Shown: piece after piece, positions 1-7,348 of the stretch
Position numbering within the stretch: position 1 is the first letter of the stretch
How the letters are laid out: every line of letters starts with the position of its first letter
NCBI RefSeq assembly: GCF_002355395.1
Contig: NZ_AP017315.1
Span: 744,001 to 808,000 of the forward strand
Source: Microcella alkaliphila
GTDB lineage: Bacteria > Actinomycetota > Actinomycetes > Actinomycetales > Microbacteriaceae
Reading direction: 5' to 3'
Length of the DNA: 64,000 nucleotides
The notes under the pieces: model-generated
Told to the model about the DNA's origin: nothing
Databases searched by the model: none
What the model saw: only the letters and a program-made list of their open reading frames with translations
Position numbers and translations under genes: made by a program

Positions 1-83
1 TTCCGAAGCGTCCCGAGAGAACGCACAGCGTGCATCCAGACCTTGCCGGAATTGATCCAGGATGCGCGTGGTTGGCTTCCAGC

Positions 84-644
84 ATGGCTCACGTGATGAT
101 CGTCGTCGGTTCCGTCCGCCCTGGCCGCATCGGCCTGCCCATCGCCGAGTGGGTGCGTTCCCGCGTTGAGGGGGCCGGTCACGACGTCGACTTCGTTGAC
201 CTGAGGGAACTGGCACTGCCGTTCCTCGACGAGCCGCACCACCCGAGCAAGCGCGACTATCAGCACGCCCACACCCGCGCCTGGAGTGCCCGCGTCGAGG
301 CCGCCGACGCCCTGATCTTTGTGACCCCCGAGTACAACCACAGCTACTCGCCGGCGCTGAAGAATGCGATCGACTACCTCTACGCCGAGTGGCAGGCGAA
401 GCCGGTCGGCTTCGTCAGCTACGGCGGCATGTCGGGCGGTTCTCGCGGCGTGACCGCGCTCGAGCTGGTGCTCTCGTCGGTGGGCGCGGTCAAGGTTCCG
501 ACGGAGGTCAACCTGGTCGCCGCGAGCAAGCAGCTCGCTGATGGCGCGTTCGCGGCCGACGACCGGCAGAACGGCGGCGTGGATGCGCTGATCGCGCAGG
601 TGGTTGCCTACGGCGAGGCGCTGCGCCCCCTGCAGGCCCGCTAG
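84..644 (+). CDS. NADPH-dependent FMN reductase (flavodoxin-like)
   Basis: This is a flavodoxin-like NAD(P)H-dependent FMN reductase or quinone reductase of about 186 residues, a cytoplasmic flavin/quinone reductase. The phosphate-binding loop is at the N-terminus (VGSVRPGRIG). The family signature TPEYNHSYSPALKNAID lies mid-protein and is followed by a glycine-rich flavin loop (YGGMSGGSRG). The frame is open from about position 30, but the ATG at 84 puts the first beta strand right at the N-terminus as in the family, so I prefer it. There is no clear ribosome-binding site. An IS110-family insertion follows immediately and does not interrupt the gene. Family assignment is secure; the physiological substrate is unknown. 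Confidence 0.85.
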   Translation: MAHVMIVVGSVRPGRIGLPIAEWVRSRVEGAGHDVDFVDLRELALPFLDEPHHPSKRDYQHAHTRAWSARVEAADALIFVTPEYNHSYSPALKNAIDYLYAEWQAKPVGFVSYGGMSGGSRGVTALELVLSSVGAVKVPTEVNLVAASKQLADGAFAADDRQNGGVDALIAQVVAYGEALRPLQAR

Positions 645-753
645 ACGATATGGGTCTTCGGTCTGGTTCTTGAGGCTGGGACCTCGATTCGCGTATTCGT
701 GGGTTGCCAGCTGTCGAGGGCTGGCCTATCCACCAGGCGAATGGAGGCCCCAG

Positions 754-1836
754 TTGAGAATCCAGCGTACGAGCGTCGGTCTGGACGTGCACGCCCGTAG
801 TGTCGTGGGATGCGCAATCGATGAGGACACCGGGGAAGTGATCCGTCACCGTTTCGGCTACGACCCCGCAGCAGTTGTGGAGTGGGTGCGGAGCCTGCCG
901 CAGCCGGCGGCGGTGACCTATGAGGCCGGGCCGACCGGGTTCGCTTTGGCCCGGTTGTTCACCGCCGCAGGCATCGAGTGCTTCGTGGCGGCGCCGTCGA
1001 AGTTGCAGCGCCCGGTCGGGGATCGAGTCAAGACCGACGCCAGGGACGCGATGCATTTGGCAAGACTGCTGCGACTGGGTGAGATCGTCGCGGTTGCCGT
1101 GCCCACGATCGAGCAGGAAACCGCCCGCGACTTGGTGCGAGCCCGGGAGGACAATCGGGGTGAGCTGATGGCTGCACGGCATCGGCTCTCGAAGCTGCTG
1201 TTGCGCCACGGGATCATTTATGACGGCAAGCAGGCGTGGACCGGCGCGCATGATGCCTGGCTGCGTCGGCAGAGGTTCGACCATCCCGGACTGCAGGCTG
1301 CGTTCGATGCCGACTACGAAGCAGTGCAGCAGGTGCGCGCCCGCAAAGACCGACTCGACGCGATCATCGAGCAGATGGCCGCGGCCAGCACCTACGCGCC
1401 CGTGGTGCGACGCCTGGGGTGCTTGCGTGGGATCTCGACCTTGACCGGGTTCGGCCTCGCGGTCGAGATCGGCAACTGGGAGCGCTTCACCGGATCCAGC
1501 ATCGGAGCGTTCGTCGGGCTGGTGCCCTCAGAGCACTCCTCCGGACAGTCCCGCTCGCAAGGCTCGATCACCAAGACCGGCAACACTCACGCCCGCCGCC
1601 TGCTGGTGGAAGCGGCCTGGCATCACCGCAAGCCCTATCGTCCCGGAGCGGTGATGCAGGCCCGGTGGGCTGCCGCGCCCAGCCTTGCAGCGTCCCGCGG
1701 CGACGACGGCAACCGGCGCCTGCATCAGAAATGGCAGCACTTCACCGCACGCAAGAAGCGGCCCACGATCGCGAACGTCGCCATCGCCCGCGAGCTCGCC
1801 GGCTGGTGCTGGTCCTTGGCCGTGATGCCCGACTGA
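754..1836 (+). CDS. IS110-family transposase
   Basis: This is a 360-residue DEDD-type transposase of the IS110 family. The N-terminal RuvC-like domain begins with the catalytic Asp in SVGLDVHARSVVG. KTDARDAMHLARLL, the typical family signature, follows. The C-terminal transposase_20 region (LRGISTLTGFGLAVEIGNWERF, GLVPSEHSSG, ITKTGNTHARRLL) carries the catalytic serine region. The frame is open from 604, but the TTG at 754 has a good GGAGG ribosome-binding site (743-747) and gives the usual family N-terminus. The element lies just behind the FMN reductase stop. No terminal inverted repeats are evident, which is normal for the IS110 group, so the outer limits cannot be fixed. The gene looks intact. 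Confidence 0.9.
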   Translation: MRIQRTSVGLDVHARSVVGCAIDEDTGEVIRHRFGYDPAAVVEWVRSLPQPAAVTYEAGPTGFALARLFTAAGIECFVAAPSKLQRPVGDRVKTDARDAMHLARLLRLGEIVAVAVPTIEQETARDLVRAREDNRGELMAARHRLSKLLLRHGIIYDGKQAWTGAHDAWLRRQRFDHPGLQAAFDADYEAVQQVRARKDRLDAIIEQMAAASTYAPVVRRLGCLRGISTLTGFGLAVEIGNWERFTGSSIGAFVGLVPSEHSSGQSRSQGSITKTGNTHARRLLVEAAWHHRKPYRPGAVMQARWAAAPSLAASRGDDGNRRLHQKWQHFTARKKRPTIANVAIARELAGWCWSLAVMPD

Positions 1837-2065
1837 CCTGGGCCCCCTGACCGGTCGGTTCAGACGGCAGGTGACGGCAGCGCGAGGAGCGACCCGCGGA
1901 ACAGCTATGAGCAGCCCGCCCGAAGGGCAGGCGACGCTCGATCCTAGACAAGCGGAACCGCTCCAGCCGAACAGCACGTCCTGCGGTAACCAACCCGCGC
2001 ATATCAGTCTGACCGCGCGTCGCCCACGACACGCAAGACACCCACACCGCCCGCGCCGACCACAC
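1837..2065. other. Non-coding flank of the IS110 element
   Basis: This stretch holds no convincing gene; the only open frames are short and of arginine-rich composition. It lies between the IS110-family transposase and the terminator of the MFS gene, so it probably includes the right end of the IS. IS110-family elements carry a non-coding region beside the transposase from which a bridge RNA is made, and either this flank or the 109 bp before the transposase could serve. I cannot fold or align it here. Confidence 0.35.
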
Positions 2066-2105
2066 GAAAGAGCGCCCGGAGCATGATCACTCCGGGCGCT
2101 CTTTC
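2066..2105. terminator. Strong bidirectional hairpin terminator
   Basis: A perfect 16-bp inverted repeat (arms 2066-2081 and 2090-2105, beginning GAAAGAGCGCCC) has an 8-nt loop. The ends of the stem supply short A and T runs on both strands. It lies 31 bp beyond the stop of the MFS gene on the minus strand and behind the IS element on the plus strand, so it can end transcription from both sides. Confidence 0.8.
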
Positions 2106-2135
2106 CCCTGCCACTTGACAGGAATCAGCCACATA

Positions 2136-3341
2136 TCAGCTGATCGTCGTCACCGGTTCGGTGTCGGGCAGCGGCGACGCGTCGCGACCGCGCAGGTCGG
2201 GGTGCCAGCGCACGAACATCGCGCCGACGACGGTGGCGGCGAGGGCAAAGCCGATGGCGGTGTAGAAGCCGCCGACGGGCCCCATGTCGTCAATGACGAA
2301 TCCGGCGATGGCGGAACCGAGCGCCGCTCCGATGAGTTGGCCGGTGCCGAGCCAGCCGTACGCCTCGGCGGTGGCACTGAACTTCACACTGGCCGACACG
2401 ATCGCGAACATGACTGCGAGTGCGGGGGCGATGCCGATGCCGGCCACGATGAGGGCGATGGCGAGCCACCAGAACTCGAGCGCGAACGGCGCCATCGCCA
2501 TGCCGACGAAGATGATGAACAGGCGGCGGGTGAGCGCCCAGGGGCCGATCGGCAGGTGCCCCATCGAGAGGCCGCCGACGAGTGAGGCGATGGCCCAGAT
2601 GCCGAGCAGTAGGCCGGCTTCCGCTCCGCCCTCGCCGAAGACCGCGACGACGCCGACATCGATGGCGGCGGCGGAGCCGATCATGAGGAAGCCAGTGATG
2701 GTGGCGAGCAGCACGGCACGGTTCTTCAGCACGACGCCGATGCGATGCTTACTCGGCGGGATGCGCACCTTGCCGACTTCGGGGCTTGAGATGAACCAGA
2801 TGCCGCCGACGATGAGGAAACCGCCCGCGACGGCGATTGCGACGACCGGGGATACCTGCAGCGCGAGAAAGACGGTGACGACCGGGCCGCTGATCCAGAT
2901 CAGCTCTTGTACCGACGCATCAAGCGAGAACAGGGGTGTCAGCTGCTTCGACGTCACCATCTTCGGGTAGATGGTGCGCACGGCCGGTTGAATCGGCGGG
3001 TTCGACAGGCCCGTCACGAGCGCCACCAGCATGTAGCCCCACAGCGGCAGGGGAGCGAAGGCGATGAGCGCGATGCCGGTTGCACAGATGACGAGCGTGG
3101 TGATGAGCACCGGACGCATCCCGAGCCTGCCCATCCAGCGACTCGTGAGGGGACCGGCGACCGCTTGGCCGACGCTGGTGGCGGCGAGGACGAGGCCGGC
3201 CGAGCCGTACGAGTCGAAGATGCGCTCGATGTGGATGAGGAACGCGAGTGAGAGCATGCCGGACGGCAACCGGGCGACGAGTTGCGCTGAGATGATTCGC
3301 GCGACGCCGCGGGTTTTCAACAGGTCGATGTAGCCGCTCAC
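2136..3341 (-). CDS. MFS transporter
   Basis: This 401-residue inner-membrane protein of the major facilitator superfamily has about twelve hydrophobic segments. The loop between helices 2 and 3 (GPLTSRWMGRLGMRPVL) matches the MFS motif GxxxDRxGRR in position. A basic cytoplasmic loop (PPSKHRIGVVLKNRAV) separates the two six-helix halves. The length is normal for a single-substrate exporter. It is divergent from the ribonucleotide reductase operon across a 319-bp intergenic region and ends at a strong hairpin terminator. The substrate cannot be predicted. Confidence 0.85.
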   Translation of the reverse strand: MSGYIDLLKTRGVARIISAQLVARLPSGMLSLAFLIHIERIFDSYGSAGLVLAATSVGQAVAGPLTSRWMGRLGMRPVLITTLVICATGIALIAFAPLPLWGYMLVALVTGLSNPPIQPAVRTIYPKMVTSKQLTPLFSLDASVQELIWISGPVVTVFLALQVSPVVAIAVAGGFLIVGGIWFISSPEVGKVRIPPSKHRIGVVLKNRAVLLATITGFLMIGSAAAIDVGVVAVFGEGGAEAGLLLGIWAIASLVGGLSMGHLPIGPWALTRRLFIIFVGMAMAPFALEFWWLAIALIVAGIGIAPALAVMFAIVSASVKFSATAEAYGWLGTGQLIGAALGSAIAGFVIDDMGPVGGFYTAIGFALAATVVGAMFVRWHPDLRGRDASPLPDTEPVTTIS

Positions 3342-3439
3342 GAGAGCTCCAGCCTATTGGCTCAGTGAAGGGCGAATTGTCGCCCCATATTGCGCGCTTT
3401 TCCCGCATCCTCTCCGCGTGTCGGAGGTCTCTGGGATGC

Positions 3440-3467
3440 TGTGGATAAGCCCGACAAGTTATGCACA
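3440..3467. promoter_or_regulatory. Inverted pair of DnaA boxes upstream of nrdA
   Basis: TGTGGATAA at 3440-3448 is the exact reverse complement of the DnaA box TTATCCACA. TTATGCACA at 3459-3467 is a one-base variant within the relaxed consensus TTATNCACA. They face each other across 10 bp, in the 319-bp region between the divergent MFS gene and nrdA, just upstream of the NrdR boxes. DnaA control of ribonucleotide reductase operons is known in Escherichia coli, so these may tie dNTP synthesis to replication initiation here. Confidence 0.6.
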
Positions 3468-3483
3468 CCTGTGGACGACACGC

Positions 3484-3531
3484 CCACAAGATATAGGGGG
3501 TGATGTTTGTCGGCGCCCCGATATATAGTGG
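3484..3531 (+). promoter_or_regulatory. Tandem NrdR boxes in the nrd promoter
   Basis: Two 16-bp motifs at 3484-3499 and 3516-3531 (cores CAAGATATAG and CGATATATAG) each match about 12 of 16 positions of the NrdR-box consensus acaCwAtATaTwGtgt. They are offset by 32 bp, about three helical turns, which is the arrangement known for NrdR-repressed operons. A leader of more than 100 nt follows, with a 7-bp hairpin at 3537-3558, before the nrdA GTG. No nrdR gene is in the window. Confidence 0.7.
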
Positions 3532-3660
3532 CCAGACCACGGCGTGGGGATGCCGTGGCAGACCCGGTTTTGCGGGCCTTTGACCCTCTCCACCACAGCG
3601 AAAACCGCCGGGAAACCGGCCCAACAGATGACCCGCCGGGCGGGCCCGAATGGAGCACCA

Positions 3661-6132
3661 GTGAGCATCACGGTCGTGAAGCGTGACGGCAGCCGCGAGC
3701 CGTACGACGCGAACAAGATCAACATCGCCATCGAGCACGCCGCCGAGGGGCTCGACCCGACCATCACGTGGGTCACCCAGATCGCCAGCGAGCTCGAGTT
3801 GACCCTGTTTGACGGCATCACGACCCAGCAGCTCGACGAGGCGGTGATCCAGGTCGCTCTGCAGAACGTCAAAGATGACCCCGCCTTCGACCAGGTCGCC
3901 GCGCGACTGCTGCTGAAGACCATCTACAAGCGCGTGCTGGGTGACTACACCGACGCCGCCGAGCTGAAGCGCCTGCACCGCGAGCACTTCCCCGCGACCA
4001 TCGCGCGCGGTGTCGACGAGGCCCTGCTCGACCCCCGCTTCACCTCGGGGCTGTTCGACCTCGACGCCCTCGCAGCCGAGCTCGAGCCGGCGAACGACGA
4101 GCTGCTCAAGTACATCGGCGTCGTCACGCTCAACAACCGCTACGGCATCAAGGCCCGCAACAACGAGCCGCTTGAGGTGCCCCAATACTTCTGGATGCGC
4201 GTGGCGATGGGCCTGTCGCTCAACGAGGCGAACCCCACCGAGCACGCGATCGCCTTCTACAAGAAGATGTCGACGCTCGAGTACCTCGCCGCCGGCTCGA
4301 CGCTCGTCAACGCAGGCACGAGCTATCCGCAGCTGTCGAACTGCTTCGTCATGGAGATGCACGACGACATCGAGCACATCGCCAAGAGCGTGCGTGACGT
4401 CATGTGGCTCACGAAGGGCACCGGCGGCATTGGCCTCTCGGTCACGAAGCTGCGCGCCCAGGGTTCGCCGATTCGCTCGAACAACACCACGTCGACCGGG
4501 CCGATCCCGTTCATGCACACGATCGACTCGGTGCTGCGGGCCGTCAGCCGCGGTGGCAAGAAGTTCGGTGCCCTGTGCTTCTACATGGAGAACTGGCACA
4601 TGGACTTCCCCGAGTTCCTCGACCTGCGTCAGAACTCGGGCGACCCCTACCGCCGCACCCGCACCGCCAACACCGCCGTGTGGATCAGCGACGAGTTCAT
4701 GAAGCGCGTGCAGAACGACGACGACTGGTACCTCTTCGACCCGCTCGAGGTCAGCGACCTCAACGAGCTGTACGGCAAAGAGTTCTCGAAGCGCTACGCC
4801 GAGTACGTGTCGATGGCCGAGCGTGGCGAAATCAACATGTTCAAGAAGATCGGCGCACGCGAGCAGTTCAAGCAGATCCTCATCTCGCTGCAGTCCACCA
4901 GCCACCCGTGGCTGACGTGGAAGGACACGATCAACAACCGTGCGATCAACAACAACACGGGCACGATCCACCTGTCGAACCTCTGCACCGAAATCTGTCT
5001 GCCGCAGGACCGCGACAACATCTCGGTCTGCAACCTCGCCTCGATCAACCTGAGTCGCCACTTCGCCGACGGCAAGGTTGACTTCGAGAAGATCGCCGAG
5101 AGCGCGAAGCTCGCCGTGCGTCAGCTCGACAACCTCATCGACATCACGGTGTCGAGCGTCGACGAGGCCGACCACGCCAACACGACGAACCGCGCCATCG
5201 GCCTGGGCGTCATGGGCTTCACCGACCTGGTCGAGAAGCTCGGCTACTCGTACGACTCGGAAGAGTCGTTCGAGCTGATCGACGAGATTATGGAGCACGT
5301 CTCGTACGCCGCGATCGAGGCCTCGGTCGAGCTCGCCAAAGAGCGCGGCGCCTACGACAACTTCGAGGGCAGCCGCTGGTCGCAGGGCCTTGTGCCGTTC
5401 GACACGATCGACCTCACCGAGGCCGACCGTGGCATCGAGGTGCAGGTCAACCGCACGACCCGTCTCGACTGGGACGCGCTGCGCGAGAAGGTGAAGGGGG
5501 GCGTGCGCAACGCGACCCTGATGGCGATCGCGCCCACCGCATCCATCGGTCTGGTTGCCGGCACGACGCCCGGTCTCGACCCGCAGTTCTCGCAGATCTT
5601 CAGCCGCTCGACCAGTTCGGGCAAGTTCCTCGAGGTTAACCGCAACCTCGTCGAGGCGCTCAAGTCGCAGGGTCTGTGGGAGCGTACGCGCGAGGCAATC
5701 CTGCGCAGCCAGGGCGACATTCAGGGCATCACCGAGATTCCCGAAGACGTGCGCGCTACCTACAAGACGAGCTTCCAGCTGTCGCCGTACGCCTTCCTCG
5801 AGGTCGCGGCTCGCGCCCAGAAGTGGATCGACCAGGCGATCAGCCGCAACATGTACCTCGAGACGCGCGACGTCGACGACATGGTCGACATCTACTCGGC
5901 CGCGTGGAAGAAGGGCGTCAAGACGACGTACTACCTGCACATGAAGCCGCGCCACACTGCCGAGCAGTCGACCGTCAAGGTCAACAAGTCGGAGGCGATC
6001 GGCGGCGGGCAGAAGAAGGGCTTCGGCGCGGCCGGTGGCTCCTCGGCCGCTCCGAGCGCAGAGCCGGCCGCGGCTCCCGCGCCAGCGCGCAAGGGCTTCG
6101 GCTTTGGCGGCGCCGCGAAGGCGAGCAACTGA
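3661..6132 (+). CDS. nrdA: Class I ribonucleoside-diphosphate reductase, alpha subunit
   Basis: This 823-residue subunit reduces ribonucleotides to deoxyribonucleotides. An N-terminal ATP-cone (VKRDGSREPYDANKI, about residues 5-90) would bind the allosteric effector. The catalytic residues are all visible: Cys228 in SNCFVM, the NLCTEI motif with Cys442 and Glu444, Cys457 in CNLASI, and the radical-transfer tyrosines 757-758 (TYYLHM). GTG 3661 is chosen because GGAG (3652-3655) precedes it and the ATP-cone starts there; the frame itself is open from 3544. After residue ~780 there is a Gly/Ala/Pro-rich linker that stops without the C-terminal cysteine pair normally needed for re-reduction. That pair is encoded in the next, overlapping ORF. 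Confidence 0.95.
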   Translation: MSITVVKRDGSREPYDANKINIAIEHAAEGLDPTITWVTQIASELELTLFDGITTQQLDEAVIQVALQNVKDDPAFDQVAARLLLKTIYKRVLGDYTDAAELKRLHREHFPATIARGVDEALLDPRFTSGLFDLDALAAELEPANDELLKYIGVVTLNNRYGIKARNNEPLEVPQYFWMRVAMGLSLNEANPTEHAIAFYKKMSTLEYLAAGSTLVNAGTSYPQLSNCFVMEMHDDIEHIAKSVRDVMWLTKGTGGIGLSVTKLRAQGSPIRSNNTTSTGPIPFMHTIDSVLRAVSRGGKKFGALCFYMENWHMDFPEFLDLRQNSGDPYRRTRTANTAVWISDEFMKRVQNDDDWYLFDPLEVSDLNELYGKEFSKRYAEYVSMAERGEINMFKKIGAREQFKQILISLQSTSHPWLTWKDTINNRAINNNTGTIHLSNLCTEICLPQDRDNISVCNLASINLSRHFADGKVDFEKIAESAKLAVRQLDNLIDITVSSVDEADHANTTNRAIGLGVMGFTDLVEKLGYSYDSEESFELIDEIMEHVSYAAIEASVELAKERGAYDNFEGSRWSQGLVPFDTIDLTEADRGIEVQVNRTTRLDWDALREKVKGGVRNATLMAIAPTASIGLVAGTTPGLDPQFSQIFSRSTSSGKFLEVNRNLVEALKSQGLWERTREAILRSQGDIQGITEIPEDVRATYKTSFQLSPYAFLEVAARAQKWIDQAISRNMYLETRDVDDMVDIYSAAWKKGVKTTYYLHMKPRHTAEQSTVKVNKSEAIGGGQKKGFGAAGGSSAAPSAEPAAAPAPARKGFGFGGAAKASN

Positions 6133-6212
6133 TGGGCCCGCACGACAGCGTCGACGGTTACGCCGTTCCGGTCGACCCGATGGACGACCTGCACTGCGAG
6201 AGCTGCCAGTAA
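6132..6212 (+). CDS. 26-residue CxxC mini-protein: detached redox tail of NrdA
   Basis: This small ORF starts at an ATG overlapping the nrdA stop by one base (TGATG), in the -1 frame relative to nrdA. It encodes 26 residues ending in DPMDDLHCESCQ. A C-terminal Cys-x-x-Cys preceded by acidic residues and a flexible linker is what the tail of a class I NrdA looks like: the pair that carries electrons from thioredoxin or glutaredoxin to the active site. Here it lies outside the nrdA frame. It may be made as a separate, translationally coupled peptide, joined to NrdA by -1 frameshifting, or displaced by an indel in the DNA or assembly. The coding content looks real; the mechanism is inference. 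Confidence 0.6.
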   Translation: MGPHDSVDGYAVPVDPMDDLHCESCQ

Positions 6213-6227
6213 CCAGACCGTGAGATT

Positions 6228-6256
6228 CCCCGGATGCGCATCACGCGCATCCGGGG
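6228..6256 (+). promoter_or_regulatory. Intercistronic hairpin between nrdA and nrdB
   Basis: A perfect 12-bp stem (arms 6228-6239 and 6245-6256, CCCCGGATGCGC) with a 5-nt loop lies 15 bases after the CxxC ORF and 68 bases before nrdB. There is no T-tract, so it is more likely a processing/stability element or partial attenuator that sets the alpha to beta ratio than a full terminator. Confidence 0.6.
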
Positions 6257-6324
6257 ATCGTCACCATTCCAGACCCCCCGATCAATTCATTCCCGCATCA
6301 CACTCAGAGAAGGAAGCGCACACC

Positions 6325-7314
6325 ATGGGCATTCTCGGCACCGGAATTCAGGAGGGCCTCCTCCTGAAGCCCGTTACGTACAAGTGGGCGATGGACCTGT
6401 ACGACCAGGCCGTTGCGAACACGTGGTTCCCCAACGAGGTTCAGCTTGGCGAAGACATCGCCGACTTCAAGAAGATGACCGACGAGGAGCGCCACGCGAT
6501 CACGTTCCTCATGTCGTACTTCAACCCGAACGAGCTGCTCGTCAACAAGGCGCTCGCGTTCGGCGTCTACCCCTACGTCAAGGCTCCCGAGGCACACCTG
6601 TACCTCGCGAAGCAGATGTGGGAAGAGGCCAACCACTGCATGAGCTTCGAGTACGTGCTCGAGACCTTCCCCATCGACCGCGCTGCCGCCTACGACAGCC
6701 ACGTCGACGTGCCGTCGATGGCGCGCAAGGAGGAGTTCGAGGTGAAGTTCATCAAGCGCATGACCGAAGACACGCTCGACATCACGACGACCGAGGGCAA
6801 GCAGGACTTCATCCGCAACCTCGTCGCGTACAACGTGATCCTCGAGGGCATCTGGTTCTACTCGGGCTTCATGGTGGCCCTGTCGTTCCGCCAGCGGAAC
6901 CTCCTGCGCAACTTCGGCTCGCTCATCGACTGGATCGTGCGCGACGAGTCGCTGCACCTGAAGTTCGGCATCAACCTGATCCTCACGGTGCTGGAGGAGA
7001 ACCCCGACCTGCAGACCGAGGAGTTCGCCGCAGAAATCCGCCAGATGATCCTCGACGCCGTCGAGATGGAGGAGGCGTACAACCACGACCTCCTGCCGAA
7101 CGGCATCCTGGGCCTCAACGCCAACTACATCAACCAGTACGTGAAGTACCTGGCCGATCGTCGCCTGGAAGAGCTCGGCTTCGAGCCCGAGTACAACGTG
7201 GCGAACCCGGCCAAGTGGATGGCGACGGCGAACGACACCCTGCAGCTCGTGAACTTCTTCGAGTCGGTGAACACCTCCTACGAGGTGAACTCGGGCTCGA
7301 GCTCGCGCAGCTAG
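6325..7314 (+). CDS. nrdB: Class Ic-type ribonucleotide reductase, beta subunit (Phe at radical site)
   Basis: This 329-residue ferritin-like radical-generating subunit is the partner of NrdA. The ATG at 6325 has an AAGGAAG ribosome-binding site. The six metal ligands can be placed: Glu70 (NPNELL), Glu101 and His104 (EEANH), Glu174 (ILEGIWF), Glu208 and His211 (RDESLH). The first ligand is Glu where E. coli has Asp, and the position of the radical tyrosine, seven residues after Glu101, is Phe108. Both features, and the exact ligand spacings (31, 3, 70, 34, 3), match the Chlamydia class Ic protein, which uses a Mn/Fe cofactor instead of a tyrosyl radical. Cofactor type here is inferred, not shown. 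Confidence 0.93.
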   Translation: MGILGTGIQEGLLLKPVTYKWAMDLYDQAVANTWFPNEVQLGEDIADFKKMTDEERHAITFLMSYFNPNELLVNKALAFGVYPYVKAPEAHLYLAKQMWEEANHCMSFEYVLETFPIDRAAAYDSHVDVPSMARKEEFEVKFIKRMTEDTLDITTTEGKQDFIRNLVAYNVILEGIWFYSGFMVALSFRQRNLLRNFGSLIDWIVRDESLHLKFGINLILTVLEENPDLQTEEFAAEIRQMILDAVEMEEAYNHDLLPNGILGLNANYINQYVKYLADRRLEELGFEPEYNVANPAKWMATANDTLQLVNFFESVNTSYEVNSGSSSRS

Positions 7315-7348
7315 TCAGTTGTTGTCGTAGCTCTCGATCGAGCCGCCC

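Noticed and set aside
645..2065. Terminal inverted repeats of the IS110 element
   Set aside because: The only similarity (around the GGAGGCCCCAG before and CTGGGCCCCC after the transposase) is short and imperfect, so boundaries are not called.
3532..3660. Riboswitch in the nrdA leader
   Set aside because: The leader has small GC-rich hairpins but no cobalamin-type or other known core; the enzyme is class I, so a B12 switch is not expected.
2920..5955. 1011-codon open frame on the minus strand opposite nrdA
   Set aside because: It is the antisense shadow of a high-G+C coding gene: His/Arg/Val/Asp-rich translation with no domain, while the plus strand has full ribonucleotide reductase motifs.
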